Assembly (NCBI RefSeq): GCF_009455635.1
Contig: NZ_QPER01000001.1
Location: forward strand, 1,178,001-1,242,000
Length of the DNA: 64,000 nucleotides
Origin: Paraburkholderia agricolaris
GTDB taxonomy: Bacteria; Pseudomonadota; Gammaproteobacteria; Burkholderiales; Burkholderiaceae
Direction of reading: 5' to 3'
The position numbers and the translations under genes were made by a program. The notes below the pieces were generated by a model. The model ran no database searches. It saw nothing but the letters and a program-made list of their open reading frames with translations, and was not told the origin of the DNA. Positions 40,942 through 50,762 of this stretch are shown here, piece by piece. Numbering within the stretch: the stretch's first letter is position 1; the number at the start of each line of letters is the position of its first letter.

Positions 40942-40991
40942 GCCACTTGGCAGCCCGGCTCGTTTTTTTTAATTTTTAGAGGAAACGTAAC

Positions 40992-41516
40992 ATCGCTACT
41001 GATAAGTCTGCGCACCGCATCAACGGTGAGATTACTGCACCCGAGGTGCGTCTGGTCGGAGTCGAGAACGAACCGCTCGGCATCGTGAAACTCGCTGATG
41101 CGTTCCGCATGTCGGAACAGCAAGATGTGGATCTGGTCGAAATCGCTCCGCAAGCGGTCCCGCCGGTCTGCCGTTTGATGGATTACGGCAAGTTCAAGTA
41201 CTCGGAAGCGAAGAAGCAGCACGAGGCCAAGCTCAAGCAGAAGGTGGTTCAGGTCAAGGAAGTCAAATTCCGCCCGGGTACCGATGACGGCGATTACAAC
41301 GTCAAGCTGCGCAACCTCATCCGCTTCCTCGACGACGGCGACAAGACGAAAATCACGTTGCGTTTCCGTGGCCGCGAAATGGCTCACCAGGAAATCGGTA
41401 TGCGCATGCTCGAGCGTCTGCGTACTGACCTCGACGAAGTCGGTCAGGTCGAGCAGATGCCGAAAATGGAAGGGCGCCAGATGATCATGGTGCTCGCGCC
41501 GAAGAAAAAGAAGTAA
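40992..41516 (+). CDS. infC: translation initiation factor IF-3 with ATC start codon
   Basis: IF-3 binds the 30S subunit and polices start codon choice. The 174-residue frame [23 protein letters not shown] runs from an ATC codon at 40992 and is the homologous N-terminus. No ATG, GTG or TTG occurs in this position, and AGAGGAAAC lies about 7 bases upstream. The first canonical-type codon (GTG 41046) would delete 18 conserved residues. Non-AUG starts on infC are a known autoregulatory device: IF-3 discriminates against its own start. The rest ([29 protein letters not shown]) is typical. Confidence 0.93.
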   Translation: MATDKSAHRINGEITAPEVRLVGVENEPLGIVKLADAFRMSEQQDVDLVEIAPQAVPPVCRLMDYGKFKYSEAKKQHEAKLKQKVVQVKEVKFRPGTDDGDYNVKLRNLIRFLDDGDKTKITLRFRGREMAHQEIGMRMLERLRTDLDEVGQVEQMPKMEGRQMIMVLAPKKKK

Positions 41517-41779
41517 GCGATTGGAGCGGCGGCGCGCCGTGTGGCGCGCGCTCTGGTTGTCATTGTGAAAGATTGAACGGTGCTGTGCCGGGTGTCCGGC
41601 GCGGTATCGGCAGGTTTCGGATCGGTGTCCATGCAAATGGGCGCTGTGTCCTGAAAAGCGGCTGCCGGCGGCATTTTCACTTGCCGGCGGTCTGCATACC
41701 AAGTGGAATGGGTTTCGAAGGGCGGGTAATGGCCATCTGGCCGACCGCACACCCATATCCATCTAATAATGGAGTTGTC

Positions 41780-41977
41780 ATGCCGAAGATGAAGACCAAG
41801 AAGAGTGCTGCAAAGCGCTTCGTGGTGCGTCCGGGCGGTACCGTCAAGCGCGGTCAAGCCTTCAAGCGCCACATTCTTACCAAGAAGACCACCAAGAACA
41901 AACGCCATTTGCGCGGTTCGACGGCAGTTCATGAAGCAGATATGAACTCCGTGCGCGCAATGCTGCCGTTCGCTTAA
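41780..41977 (+). CDS. rpmI: 50S ribosomal protein L35
   Basis: This is a 65-residue, very basic protein starting [20 protein letters not shown], a perfect L35 pattern, with GGAG before the ATG. It follows a 263-base spacer after infC. That spacer contains two GCCGGCGG direct repeats and no gene, a plausible location for L20-mediated control as in other bacteria, though no pseudoknot can be proven here. It is co-directional with rplT. Confidence 0.97.
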   Translation: MPKMKTKKSAAKRFVVRPGGTVKRGQAFKRHILTKKTTKNKRHLRGSTAVHEADMNSVRAMLPFA

Positions 41978-42006
41978 CCCTTAACCGACACTCATAGGAG
42001 CAAGAT

Positions 42007-42366
42007 ATGCCTCGAGTAAAACGTGGGGTTACCGCACGGGCCCGTCACAAGAAGATCATCAAGCTGGCCAAGGGTTACCGCGGCCGTCGCAATAACGTCT
42101 ATCGCATCGCCAAGCAGGCGGTCATGCGCGCAGGCCAATACGCCTACCGCGATCGCCGCAACAAGAAGCGTGTGTTCCGTGCATTGTGGATCACGCGTAT
42201 CAACGCGGCGGTGCGTCAGCACGACATGACGTACAGCGTGTTCATCAACGGCCTGAAGAAGGCTTCGATCGAACTCGACCGCAAGGTGCTGGCCGACATG
42301 GCTGTGTTCGACAAGGCTGCTTTTGCTGCGATCGTTCAGCAGGTGAAAGCCGCCGTTGCAGCCTGA
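42007..42366 (+). CDS. rplT: 50S ribosomal protein L20
   Basis: This 119-residue basic protein begins [30 protein letters not shown], the standard L20 N-terminal tail that threads 23S rRNA during assembly. ATAGGAGCAAG precedes the ATG. It lies 29 bases after rpmI. The operon's read-through into pheS passes a strong terminator/attenuator structure at 42398-42472. Confidence 0.97.
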
Positions 42367-42397
42367 TTGCGCTTTGGGCAATTAAACTGCGTGGTTC

Positions 42398-42472
42398 GTT
42401 GCAGCGAACATCCGGTAGTCTCGGTGACGCTGCAACAAAAACGGGGCTCCTCACCGAGCCCCGTTTTTGTTG
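42398..42472 (+). promoter_or_regulatory. overlapping stem pair / attenuator-like terminator before pheST
   Basis: A first stem, GTTGCAGCG (42398-42406) with CGCTGCAAC (42428-42436), overlaps by four bases the left arm of a 17-bp perfect terminator hairpin (42433-42449 with 42456-42472, loop CTCACC) whose right arm holds T5. The two helices compete in part, as in attenuators. The terminator itself is certain. Regulatory pairing is inferred, and no Phe-rich leader peptide is visible. Confidence 0.7.
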
Positions 42473-42523
42473 GTAGAACCAGTTTTGCAACGATTGAACA
42501 CTGACGTTGAAATGATGGGATCA

Positions 42524-43537
42524 ATGGATCTGGACCAGATTGTCGCCGACGCGCAAAAAGCCTTCGCAGAAGCCTCCGACGTCACCACCCTCGAGAACGA
42601 GAAAGCCCGCTTTCTCGGTAAATCGGGTGCGCTGACGGAGCTGTTGAAGGGCCTTGGCAAACTTGACCCCGAAACGCGCAAGACCGAAGGCGCACGGATC
42701 AACCTCGTCAAGCAACAAGTGGAAGCCGCGTTGACGGCCCGCCGTCAGGCGTTGGCCGACGCGTTGCTGAACCAGCGCCTCGCCGCTGAAGCCATCGACG
42801 TTACGCTGCCCGGTCGCGGCACCGGTGCGGGCAGCCTGCACCCGGTGATGCGCACATGGGAGCGCGTCGAACAGATTTTCCGTACGATCGGATTCGACGT
42901 GGCCGACGGCCCCGAGATCGAAACCGACTGGTACAACTTCACCTCGCTGAACAGCCCGGAAAACCATCCGGCGCGTTCGATGCAGGACACCTTCTACGTC
43001 GACGGCAAAGACGCCGACGGCCGTCAATTGCTGTTGCGCACGCATACCAGCCCGATGCAGGTGCGCTACGCGCGTACCAACACGCCGCCGATCAAGGTGA
43101 TCGTGCCGGGCCGCACCTATCGTGTGGACAGCGACGCGACTCACTCGCCAATGTTCAATCAGGTCGAAGGCCTGTGGATCGACGAGAACATCAGCTTCGC
43201 GGATCTGAAGGGCGTCTACTCCGACTTCCTTAAGAAATTCTTCGAGCGCGACGATATTCAGGTGCGCTTCCGTCCGTCGTACTTTCCGTTTACCGAACCG
43301 TCGGCTGAAATCGACATGCTGTTCGAAACGGGCAAGAACGCCGGCAAGTGGCTCGAAATTTCGGGTTCCGGCCAGGTTCACCCCACGGTGATCCGCAACA
43401 TGGGCCTCGACCCCGAACGCTACATCGGTTTTGCTTTCGGCAGCGGCCTCGAACGGCTCACCATGTTGCGATACGGCGTGCAAGACCTGCGTCTGTTCTT
43501 TGAAAACGACCTGCGTTTCCTGCGTCAATTCGCGTGA
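42524..43537 (+). CDS. pheS: phenylalanine-tRNA ligase alpha subunit
   Basis: This catalytic class II alpha chain of the (alpha-beta)2 PheRS has 337 residues, with an N-terminal coiled-coil (about 1-90) binding tRNA-Phe. The motifs are [35 protein letters not shown], motif 2 [11 protein letters not shown] and [22 protein letters not shown], and motif 3 [17 protein letters not shown] with the Ala that shapes the Phe pocket. The start [11 protein letters not shown] at 42524 is chosen; in-frame ATGs at 42512 and 42515 are possible. It is followed by pheT after 142 bases. Confidence 0.96.
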   Translation: MDLDQIVADAQKAFAEASDVTTLENEKARFLGKSGALTELLKGLGKLDPETRKTEGARINLVKQQVEAALTARRQALADALLNQRLAAEAIDVTLPGRGTGAGSLHPVMRTWERVEQIFRTIGFDVADGPEIETDWYNFTSLNSPENHPARSMQDTFYVDGKDADGRQLLLRTHTSPMQVRYARTNTPPIKVIVPGRTYRVDSDATHSPMFNQVEGLWIDENISFADLKGVYSDFLKKFFERDDIQVRFRPSYFPFTEPSAEIDMLFETGKNAGKWLEISGSGQVHPTVIRNMGLDPERYIGFAFGSGLERLTMLRYGVQDLRLFFENDLRFLRQFA

Positions 43538-43679
43538 ACCGGCGCGTACGAACGCGACTAGCATAGAGCGCGGCATCGCACGCAGTGCGTGCCGCCAGCA
43601 GCGTCCCCGGCAGTGCCCAGCGAATCAATGGGCCGTTTGCCGGACATGGACCTAACCTGATCAGAACGTACACAGAACC

Positions 43680-46115
43680 ATGCAATTCCCGGAATCCTGG
43701 CTGAGAACCTTTGTCGATCCGCAACTGACGACCGATGAACTGTCGCACGCTTTGACGATGGCGGGTCTCGAAGTCGAAGACCTGCGGCCGGCCGCGCCGC
43801 CGACCTCGAAGATCGTCGTCGGCCAGGTGCTGGAGGTCGTCAAGCATCCGGATGCGGATAAGCTCAACGTGTGTCAGGTCGACGCCGGCACGGGCGCGAC
43901 GCTGAACATTGTGTGCGGTGCGCCGAATGTCGCGCCGGGCATCAAGGTGCCGGTCGCATTGGTCGGCGCGCAACTGCCGCCGGCCGAAGAGGGCGGCACG
44001 CCATTCGCGATCAAGCTTTCGAAGCTGCGCGGCGTGGAAAGTCAGGGCATGCTGTGCTCGGCACGCGAACTGAAGCTCTCGGAAGATCATAGCGGCCTGA
44101 TGATCCTGCCGGAAGCTACGCCGATCGGCCAGGACATCCGCGAAACGCTCAATCTCGACGACACGGTTTTCGAAATCAAGCTGACGCCGAACAAGGCGGA
44201 CTGCCTGTCGGTGTTCGGCGTGGCGCGCGAAACTTCGGCGATTACCGGCGCGCCGCTGCGCCCGCTCGAGATCAAGCCGGCCGCAGTGACGCTCAACGAA
44301 ACCTTGCCCGTCAAAATCTCGGCCCCCGATCTGTGCGGCCGTTTTTCGGGCCGCGTGATTCGTGGCGTGAATGCGCGCGCGAAGTCGCCGCAATGGATGG
44401 TTCAGCGTCTCGAGCGCTCGGGCCAGCGCAGCATTTCGGCGCTCGTCGACATTTCGAACTATGTGATGCTCGAACTCGGCCGTCCGTCGCACGTGTTCGA
44501 TCTGGACAAGATCCACGGCGGCATGGACGTGCGCTGGGGCCGCAAGGGCGAAACGCTCAAGCTGCTGAACGGCAACACCGTCGAACTCGATGAAACCGTC
44601 GGCGTGATCGCCGATGAACAGCACATCGAAAGCCTCGCCGGCATCATGGGCGGCGACAGCACGGCCGTTACGCTCGACACCACCAACATCTATCTCGAAG
44701 CCGCGTTCTGGTGGCCGGATAGCATTCGTGGCCGCTCGCGCAAGTACAACTTCTCGACCGATGCCGGACATCGTTTCGAGCGCGGCGTCGATTACGCGAC
44801 CACCGTCGACCACATCGAACGCATTACGCAACTGATTCTCGATATCTGCGGCGGCGAAGCCGGCCCGGTCGACGATCAGATCGTCAACGTGCCGAAGCGC
44901 GAGCCGGTGAAGATGCGTGTCTCGCGTGCGAACCGCATTATCGGCATCAAGATCGACGCGGACGAAATCGCGCAGATCTTCACGCGCCTCGGCCTGACGT
45001 TCGAACGCGACGGCGATACCTTCGCGGTGAACCCGCCGTCATACCGCTTCGATATCGAAATCGAAGAAGACCTGATCGAAGAGGTCGCGCGTATCTACGG
45101 CTTCGAAAAGATCCCCGCGCGTCCGCCGGTCGCCACCAGCGAAATGCTGCCGACCAACGAAACGCAGCGCTCGATCCACGTGATCCGTCACGCGCTTGCC
45201 GCGCGCGATTACGCGGAAACGGTCAACTTCAGTTTCGTCGACGCCGAGTGGGAACTGGACTTCGCCGGCAACGACAAGCCGGTACGTCTGCTCAATCCGA
45301 TTGCAAGCCAGTTGTCGGTGATGCGCACCACGCTGTTCGGCAGCCTGATCAACGTGTTGCGCACCAACCTGAACCGTCGTGCGGCCGATCGCGTGCGCGT
45401 GTTCGAAGCCGGCCGCGTGTTCCTGCACGATCCGTCGATCAAGGCGGGTGAGCTGACGGTAGAAGGTTTTGCACAGCCGAAGATGATCGGCGGCCTCGCC
45501 TATGGTCCCGCTCTCGAAGAGCAATGGGGGGCGCAAACGCGTGCGGTCGACTACTTCGACGTGAAGGGCGATCTGGAAGCGGTGCTTGCACCGGCCGTGG
45601 CGAGCTTTGTGAAAGCGGGGCATCCGGCATTGCATCCGGGCCGCAGCGCGCGTATTGAACTGAATGGCCGCGCAGTGGGCTGGATTGGCGAATTGCATCC
45701 GCGCTGGATGCAAAAGTATGATTTGCCGCATGCGCCGATTCTGTTTGAAATTGAAGCGGAAGCATTAATGCAGCGGGTATTGCCCACTCCGGCGGATGTG
45801 TCTAAATTCCCACCGGTACGGCGTGATATTGCGCTAGTCGTCGATCAGAAAATCGAGGTGCAGGCGCTGCTGGACGAGCTTCAGAAGGCCCAATCCGAAG
45901 CGGCCTGCAAGGCTGTCCAGAAGGTTGCGCTTTTTGACGAATTCCGTCCAAAATCAAACACTTCCGGTGGTCTGGCTGCGCATGAGAAAAGCCTTGCGTT
46001 CCGTGTGACCTTGCAAGATACTGGCGGGACCCTTCAGGATGAAACGGTCGAACTGGCCATTCAAACTCTGGTGGAACGTCTGGCTCGAGTATATGGCGCA
46101 CGGTTGCGTGGATAA
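43680..46115 (+). CDS. pheT: phenylalanine-tRNA ligase beta subunit
   Basis: This 811-residue beta chain opens [21 protein letters not shown] and has the EMAP-II-like tRNA-binding domain (about 40-150, [27 protein letters not shown]). It then has the B3/B4 editing domain, two B5 regions ([27 protein letters not shown]) and the C-terminal ferredoxin-like anticodon-binding domain ([16 protein letters not shown]). The length equals the family norm. The last 800 bases look a little AT-richer than the rest. It is followed closely by ihfA, as in most proteobacteria. Confidence 0.96.
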   Translation: MQFPESWLRTFVDPQLTTDELSHALTMAGLEVEDLRPAAPPTSKIVVGQVLEVVKHPDADKLNVCQVDAGTGATLNIVCGAPNVAPGIKVPVALVGAQLPPAEEGGTPFAIKLSKLRGVESQGMLCSARELKLSEDHSGLMILPEATPIGQDIRETLNLDDTVFEIKLTPNKADCLSVFGVARETSAITGAPLRPLEIKPAAVTLNETLPVKISAPDLCGRFSGRVIRGVNARAKSPQWMVQRLERSGQRSISALVDISNYVMLELGRPSHVFDLDKIHGGMDVRWGRKGETLKLLNGNTVELDETVGVIADEQHIESLAGIMGGDSTAVTLDTTNIYLEAAFWWPDSIRGRSRKYNFSTDAGHRFERGVDYATTVDHIERITQLILDICGGEAGPVDDQIVNVPKREPVKMRVSRANRIIGIKIDADEIAQIFTRLGLTFERDGDTFAVNPPSYRFDIEIEEDLIEEVARIYGFEKIPARPPVATSEMLPTNETQRSIHVIRHALAARDYAETVNFSFVDAEWELDFAGNDKPVRLLNPIASQLSVMRTTLFGSLINVLRTNLNRRAADRVRVFEAGRVFLHDPSIKAGELTVEGFAQPKMIGGLAYGPALEEQWGAQTRAVDYFDVKGDLEAVLAPAVASFVKAGHPALHPGRSARIELNGRAVGWIGELHPRWMQKYDLPHAPILFEIEAEALMQRVLPTPADVSKFPPVRRDIALVVDQKIEVQALLDELQKAQSEAACKAVQKVALFDEFRPKSNTSGGLAAHEKSLAFRVTLQDTGGTLQDETVELAIQTLVERLARVYGARLRG

Positions 46116-46184
46116 CCCGCAGTTAACATTTGCACGGCATTTTTCCGCAACTTCCGTTTCTGCTTGGCGCGCCATTTGATAGAT

Positions 46185-46595
46185 ATGAATGAAATGAACT
46201 CGAGTGATTTCGAAGCCCTTCTTACGGCGCAGCGTAGCGCCATGATTCGCGATATTCCGACATCACCCGCGGCCGTTTCTACCGAAACGCCGACGCTGAC
46301 CAAAGCTGAACTTGCCGAGTTGCTGTTCGACAATGTCGGGCTCAACAAGCGGGAAGCGAAAGACATGGTTGAAGCATTCTTCGAGGTGATCCGCGACGCG
46401 CTGGAGAGTGGCGATAGCGTGAAGCTGTCGGGGTTCGGCAACTTCCAGTTGCGCGACAAACCCCAGCGTCCTGGCAGAAACCCGAAGACCGGCGAGGCGA
46501 TTCCGATCGCCGCGCGCCGCGTTGTGACGTTCCATGCAAGTCAAAAGCTGAAAGCGCTGGTCGAGAACGGCGCTGAAGCGAGCTTCACGCGCTGA
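46185..46595 (+). CDS. ihfA: integration host factor subunit alpha
   Basis: This nucleoid protein bends DNA at specific sites as the IHF alpha-beta heterodimer. The 136 residues carry a roughly 40-residue N-terminal extension ([18 protein letters not shown]...) before the HU/IHF fold [30 protein letters not shown]. Next come the DNA-arm residues [21 protein letters not shown]. coli IhfA is 99 residues; such extensions are usual in Burkholderia relatives. The start at 46185 has only a weak ribosome site, and 46194 is an alternative. Confidence 0.93.
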   Translation: MNEMNSSDFEALLTAQRSAMIRDIPTSPAAVSTETPTLTKAELAELLFDNVGLNKREAKDMVEAFFEVIRDALESGDSVKLSGFGNFQLRDKPQRPGRNPKTGEAIPIAARRVVTFHASQKLKALVENGAEASFTR

Positions 46596-46641
46596 TCGAC
46601 TGGCGCGTCCCTGCGCAACCCACCACGACGGCTAACTGACG

Positions 46642-47049
46642 ATGACAGCGACGATCGAAAAAGTCGTCTTGCCTCCGATTCCGGCGAAGCGCTACTTCAC
46701 AATTGGTGAGGTCAGCGAACTATGCGGTGTGAAACCGCATGTGCTGCGCTATTGGGAACAGGAGTTCACGCAGTTGAGGCCGGTCAAGCGGCGCGGCAAT
46801 CGCCGGTACTACCAGCATCATGAGGTGCTGCTGATCCGGCGGATTCGTGAGTTGCTGTACGAGCAGGGTTTTACGATCAACGGTGCGCGCAATCGGCTGG
46901 ATTCGCACGGCGGCGGCGCCCACGGTGCGCCTGCTGAGATCGCCGGGGAAGGTGAGGACGTGGCGGCACCGGCAGCAAAAACGGCCGCGGTCGACGTGGA
47001 GCAGCTGCGCAAGGAGTTGCTGCACGTGATCGATCTGTTGGGCCACTAG
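46642..47049 (+). CDS. MerR-family transcriptional regulator
   Basis: This 135-residue MerR-type winged-helix protein has the DNA-binding part [25 protein letters not shown] and [38 protein letters not shown] (residues 18-90). An Ala/Gly-rich linker and a C-terminal helix [14 protein letters not shown], probably for dimerisation, follow. No Cys metal ligands are placed as in metal sensors. MerR-like genes commonly follow ihfA, and their role is unknown. It is the last gene before tRNA-Pro. Confidence 0.9.
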   Translation: MTATIEKVVLPPIPAKRYFTIGEVSELCGVKPHVLRYWEQEFTQLRPVKRRGNRRYYQHHEVLLIRRIRELLYEQGFTINGARNRLDSHGGGAHGAPAEIAGEGEDVAAPAAKTAAVDVEQLRKELLHVIDLLGH

Positions 47050-47072
47050 TTGGCTTTGTTGGGCTCGGGCAG

Positions 47073-47101
47073 TTCTAATCGCCTGAAGTGTCTGTTATAA
47101 T
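47073..47101 (+). promoter_or_regulatory. promoter of tRNA-Pro
   Basis: A perfect TATAAT at 47096-47101 lies 11 bases before the tRNA. A poor -35 (TTCTAA, 47073-47078) stands 17 bases further up. Strength at the -10 with an AT-rich discriminator fits a tRNA promoter. Confidence 0.6.
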
Positions 47102-47112
47102 TTTTAGCTGTT

Positions 47113-47190
<78 letters not shown>

Positions 47191-47197
47191 GAGACAT

Positions 47198-47260
47198 AGC
47201 CCGGTAAGTCAAGCCAGTATTGGTAAAGCCAATGCTGGTAAGGCTCACCGGGCTTTCTCG
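47198..47260 (+). terminator. nested stem-loop terminator of tRNA-Pro
   Basis: Outer arms AGCCCGGT (47198-47205) and ACCGGGCT (47247-47254) enclose an inner hairpin, CCAGTATTGG/CCAATGCTGG (47214-47238), with one wobble. A moderately T-rich stretch follows. It begins 9 bases after the tRNA. Confidence 0.7.
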
Positions 47261-47320
47261 TTTACGGCTGTGTCTCTGGAGTGTGTCAATCCGCTGTGCG
47301 AAACTACGGAGATGACAGAC

Positions 47321-47749
47321 ATGCCCGTTACTCTTCCTGCTGGCGTTAGCCTTCGCGGCTCCGTGTATCACTTGCGCATCAGAGTGCCTAAAGACATCTA
47401 GCCTCGTCAATCGAATGGCAAGCTTGCCGTCGATGCCTATCGTGCAAGCCTCAAGACTTCGAACCGCAACGAAGCTGCCGTTAAAGCGCATGCCATCATC
47501 GCTGAGTATCAACGCAAGTTCGCGAAGCTTGCGGCCGACGCGCAACCGCTGCCCTACACGCCGATCACTGACGAGCTAGTTGCATACGTCGTCCAAAAAA
47601 CCGAGCAAATGATTCTCGCGATGGATGACGTGTTGCGCCACAATCCAGCGTATTTTGCTCAGTGGTATGGCACCCGCAAATGGCAAGGCTACCGCATCAC
47701 AGAAGCCCACCTCATGAGCCTGTTGCTATCTTTCCCCGCAAATCGGTGA
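47321..47749 (+). pseudogene. phage-type tyrosine integrase, N-terminal remnant with amber stop
   Basis: From ATG 47321 the frame reads MPVTLPAGVSLRGSVYHLRIRVPKDI, then TAG at 47399-47401. It continues open as PRQSNGKLAVDAYRASLKTSNRNEAAVKAHAI and FAKLAADAQPL to TGA at 47747-47749. The pattern RGSVYHLRIRVPKDI..., with Arg/Lys-rich strands then a helix of alternating charges, is that of the N-terminal arm-binding region of phage integrases (DUF6538-like). The amber codon probably replaces a Gln codon. No catalytic R-H-R-Y domain follows, so the gene is truncated as well as nonsense-mutated. It lies next to tRNA-Pro. Confidence 0.75.
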
Positions 47750-48063
47750 TGTCCGCTGCACTTCGCGCTCAAGCGACACCTGCTACGCGCCTCGTGCTTT
47801 CGAAAACAGCATGCCACGCGTTTTGGCGCCTGGCATCGCTTCACTGGGATCGTCCACGATCCGCCCGCTTTCGGAGCATGCGGGTGCCCTGTCCGCTATG
47901 GAGCGCGAACAATTTACCGTGACAGCCCCAACAATCACGGAACCGGAAGGCGCTTTGCGTTACTCAGCGATGGCGACGACTCACACTGATCGTCCGAATG
48001 CTTTGGCGCTCTAGATCTCACTTTGTACCCATGCAAATCTCGACACTCGTCAGGAAGTCAACT
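47750..48063 (+). other. 314-bp gap without supportable gene (decayed junction)
   Basis: The gap between the integrase remnant and the chaperone gene shows no ribosome-site-supported frame and no family motif. A 67-codon frame at 47811-48014 exists, but its composition is unremarkable. It may be a remnant of the former mobile element. Confidence 0.4.
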
Positions 48064-48486
48064 ATGTCAATGGATGCGATGGAGCGTGCGCTCGCGGGGT
48101 TGGGTGCACTCATCGGAATTCCGGATCTGACGTTCGATGATGACGGCATCAGTCACCTCAAGGGCGACAAACAACAGCAGCTCGCGATAAAGCGGGATGA
48201 CCGGAATTTCCGGTTCGTTGTGGTTGGACTTGTCGCGTTAGCGTTGCCTGAGTGGCTTGACCGGGCGGTCATTGAAGAACTGCTTGCGCTTGGACTGAGC
48301 CCGTTGCGAGAAGATGGGGCGGGCGTCGGGCTTGATTCGTCATCCGGGGCAATCGTGTTACATCAAAGCTTTCGGCTTGACCAGAACGATGCTGAACAGC
48401 TTCGTGACGGCCTCGTGCAATTCATCCGTTTGCAGACGCATTGGAGTGAGCGTCTGAGCTTCGCGACCATGGCCACACTGATGTGA
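48064..48486 (+). CDS. CesT-family type III secretion chaperone
   Basis: This 140-residue, acidic class I chaperone-like protein is chosen from ATG 48064 with AGGAAG 6 bases upstream. It has the CesT/Tir chaperone pattern: N-terminal helix ALAGLGALIGIPDLTFDDDGISHL, then strand QLAIKRDDRNFRFVVVGLVAL, a helix DRAVIEELLALGLSPL, strand IVLHQSFRL, and the C-terminal helix NDAEQLRDGLVQFIRLQTHW. Such chaperones bind one effector encoded next door, here most probably the 665-residue protein starting 122 bases downstream. It is the first intact gene of the island. Confidence 0.75.
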   Translation: MSMDAMERALAGLGALIGIPDLTFDDDGISHLKGDKQQQLAIKRDDRNFRFVVVGLVALALPEWLDRAVIEELLALGLSPLREDGAGVGLDSSSGAIVLHQSFRLDQNDAEQLRDGLVQFIRLQTHWSERLSFATMATLM

Positions 48487-48500
48487 CGTACGCGGCAGCC

Positions 48501-48524
48501 TTCGCTGCCGGCTTGGAGCCTTCC
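48501..48524 (+). promoter_or_regulatory. near-match to hrpII/PIP box upstream of the 665-residue gene
   Basis: TTCG (48501-48504), 16 bases, then TTCC (48521-48524) differs in one base from the TTCG-N16-TTCG element of HrpB/HrpX regulons in Ralstonia. It lies 83 bases before the GTG start, a fitting distance. A single near-match may be chance. Confidence 0.3.
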
Positions 48525-48607
48525 GTTCATTGCCAGGTTTCACGGTGGCCAGCGCGGCATCACAGTGATGCGGACGAGCCCCGAATACCATTGCACAAGG
48601 AGATTGC

Positions 48608-50605
48608 GTGGATCCGATCACGCCAGGCCTCACCCCCGGGACGATATCAATTTCCTTGCCCGAGGGTGTTGCCAGATCGCAGCAACACTTTACGAGTGTG
48701 AAGAAGCCGGACAATTTTATCGACCGGCTATTTAGCGGTCTGTTTGCCAGTTGGTCGGGATTCAGCGTCGCGAAAGGTGGTGTTCTGGCCACACAGGGTT
48801 CCACGGGTGCGGGCGCGTCTGCGCCGGTGATCCGGGGCGCCACGATAGCAGGCGCTGTCGTCGAACCCATCACGATTATTCATTCGATTGTGGAAAGCGT
48901 GGGCGCTGCGGTCGTCCTTCGAAACGAGGTGTTGAACTACCAGAAAATTTCGCGCAAAGAGGAGGCCGCGCGTGGCAAGGCCGAAATTTACGTGCGCTTG
49001 AATTCGGAATATGACAGCCATTCGCTCAGGTTTTTGCGGGACGAAACGAGGAACGACGGAGTCGGCACGGACGGAATCGAGAAGGAGAGAACCGGGCGCC
49101 CCTCCCCGAAGGACATCTATGTCGGCGGCGCAAAAGACGCTGTTCATTATCTGAAGTACAGCAAGGCCAGCAGTGATCGCCAGGGCGCTCAACGAACGGT
49201 TAGCCGCGTCGCGATCTATTTTGCCCGGGATTGCGTGGCCCAGCTTGCCGGTGTGGGCAACCGCCTCGCGTCCGCGTCCGTCACGCTAGTGGGCCTGCTC
49301 GGACGAAATGCGGTACAGGTTTCGTCCATCGCGTCGGGTGTGGCAGGCGGCGCTTTTGCGATGCTTAGTGGGCTGTTGCACGTGGTCCAGGGAGGGCTGG
49401 AAATTCGCCACGCCTCGAAAGCGATTTCCGCGGCTCAAAGCGCCAAGGCTCGGGCGGGCAGCTTTGCCGACGGAGGGCGGGTTAGCGTGGATGTACTCGC
49501 GAGCAATGCGGCTTGGGAAACACCCGCAGGCAAGCTGCGTGAACGAAAAATTGCCAAACTGACAGAGGCAGCCGGCAGGCTGGGGAAGACCTCGAAAGAA
49601 GAGTTGGCACAGGTCAAAAAGGTGATCAAACACTGCTTTTACGCGTTCGAGAAGAACCAGGATACGTCGATCGCCACGAACAGGCGGGCGATCACTGCGG
49701 CAAAGTGGAGAATTGCATTCGGTGCGGCAGGAATCGGTATTGGCGTTGCGGTGACGGCGCTGACCGTTATCGGCACCGGTGGCGTTGCACTGCTCGCGAT
49801 TGGCGCAGTTTCCGCGCTGTTGGGGGTGGGGTGGACAGCGTACGCATGCATCAAGTATCGCAGGGTGGTCCGCGAGACCGGGGAAACCTGCAACGCGGGC
49901 GTGGCGTTCAAGGCGCAAGCGCGAAAACTCCTCGATCTTCCACTTGGGGAGGCCGAGAGCCAGTTTCTGAGCACGATGCGGACCAATGGCTATGCGGCGG
50001 GCGCATTGCTTGCAAGATACATGGAGGGAGCCAAACAGGCTTCGATGCTGGATGAAGCCGCTGATACACGGCGACGGAACGGTGCAGACTATAAAGCGCT
50101 GGTTAGCGAGGCCTGCCACACCTTTATTGCCTCGATAGATGAGAAAAATGCTGGCGCTAAAGACGAGATCGTTGGATTAGCACGTGGCGTCTCTGAGGAC
50201 GGATTGCCGGGCACCGGAAATGTGGATGACAAAATATTGCCGAGGCTCGGGTTAAGCGATGTGGAGCGGTTAACCCGAATTTGCGAGGCGTACAGGGACT
50301 TCGACCAGGAGCAGAGAGTGAGACTGGCGCAATATCTCGGCGCTTTGTCCGGAAGGGAAAATGACGAAGCCTACATTGCGTCATTGATCTTCAAGCAGCT
50401 CCACGGCGGTGAGTTCAAGGTGTCAGACCTCGTACTTCGCCGGAAGATGGCAACGCGCTTTTTGCTACTGACGGGAATGGAACGAATTGACGTGCGTGCG
50501 ATTAAAAGCACGGTGGCACTCGATCTTCACCCGGATACGGTTTTCCAGATTATCGAAGGCTACATCGTAGGCGACACCTCGCGTCAGCGGAACTTCGAAC
50601 GTTGA
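48608..50605 (+). CDS. putative type III secreted protein, 665 residues, with hydrophobic regions (no recognised family)
   Basis: The GTG at 48608 has AAGGAG 6 bases upstream. The N-terminus, MDPITPGLTPGTISISLPEG, is Ser/Thr/Pro-rich and uncharged, like a type III secretion signal. Hydrophobic, Gly/Ala-rich stretches lie at about 72-105, 207-262 and 369-415, the last (FGAAGIGIGVAVTALTVIGT onward) long enough for a membrane hairpin. A basic Lys-rich helical region is at about 305-350. Such a layout recalls translocators and membrane-inserting effectors, but no known family is recognised. The preceding CesT-type chaperone and following NEL effector put it in the type III effector block. It is less GC-rich than the core genes. 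Confidence 0.7.
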   Translation: MDPITPGLTPGTISISLPEGVARSQQHFTSVKKPDNFIDRLFSGLFASWSGFSVAKGGVLATQGSTGAGASAPVIRGATIAGAVVEPITIIHSIVESVGAAVVLRNEVLNYQKISRKEEAARGKAEIYVRLNSEYDSHSLRFLRDETRNDGVGTDGIEKERTGRPSPKDIYVGGAKDAVHYLKYSKASSDRQGAQRTVSRVAIYFARDCVAQLAGVGNRLASASVTLVGLLGRNAVQVSSIASGVAGGAFAMLSGLLHVVQGGLEIRHASKAISAAQSAKARAGSFADGGRVSVDVLASNAAWETPAGKLRERKIAKLTEAAGRLGKTSKEELAQVKKVIKHCFYAFEKNQDTSIATNRRAITAAKWRIAFGAAGIGIGVAVTALTVIGTGGVALLAIGAVSALLGVGWTAYACIKYRRVVRETGETCNAGVAFKAQARKLLDLPLGEAESQFLSTMRTNGYAAGALLARYMEGAKQASMLDEAADTRRRNGADYKALVSEACHTFIASIDEKNAGAKDEIVGLARGVSEDGLPGTGNVDDKILPRLGLSDVERLTRICEAYRDFDQEQRVRLAQYLGALSGRENDEAYIASLIFKQLHGGEFKVSDLVLRRKMATRFLLLTGMERIDVRAIKSTVALDLHPDTVFQIIEGYIVGDTSRQRNFER

Positions 50606-50762
50606 CGATTTATGTGTGAAACCGGTTGTCAGCAAGCGGATCGACGTTTCGGATTCAGCCTCACGGGGCGGTCAACGCGATCGGCGGCGTCGCGCACGGG
50701 CAGTAGGGGAACGATTTCACGTCAGGGGTACATACCGTGACGTACAGAACGGAGACTGTTTC

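Noticed and set aside
41517..41779. Coding frame starting in the infC-rpmI spacer and running into rpmI
   Set aside because: It is an in-frame upstream extension of L35; the L35 start at 41780 with GGAG is unambiguous.
47811..48014. 67-codon frame between the integrase remnant and the chaperone
   Set aside because: No ribosome site and no recognisable fold; could be real but is unsupported.
50616..50762. N-terminal extension of the LRR-NEL protein from a GTG at 50616
   Set aside because: Adds 49 Arg-rich residues with no ribosome site; ATG 50763 has GGAG at proper spacing and gives a Ser/Thr-rich secretion-like N-terminus.
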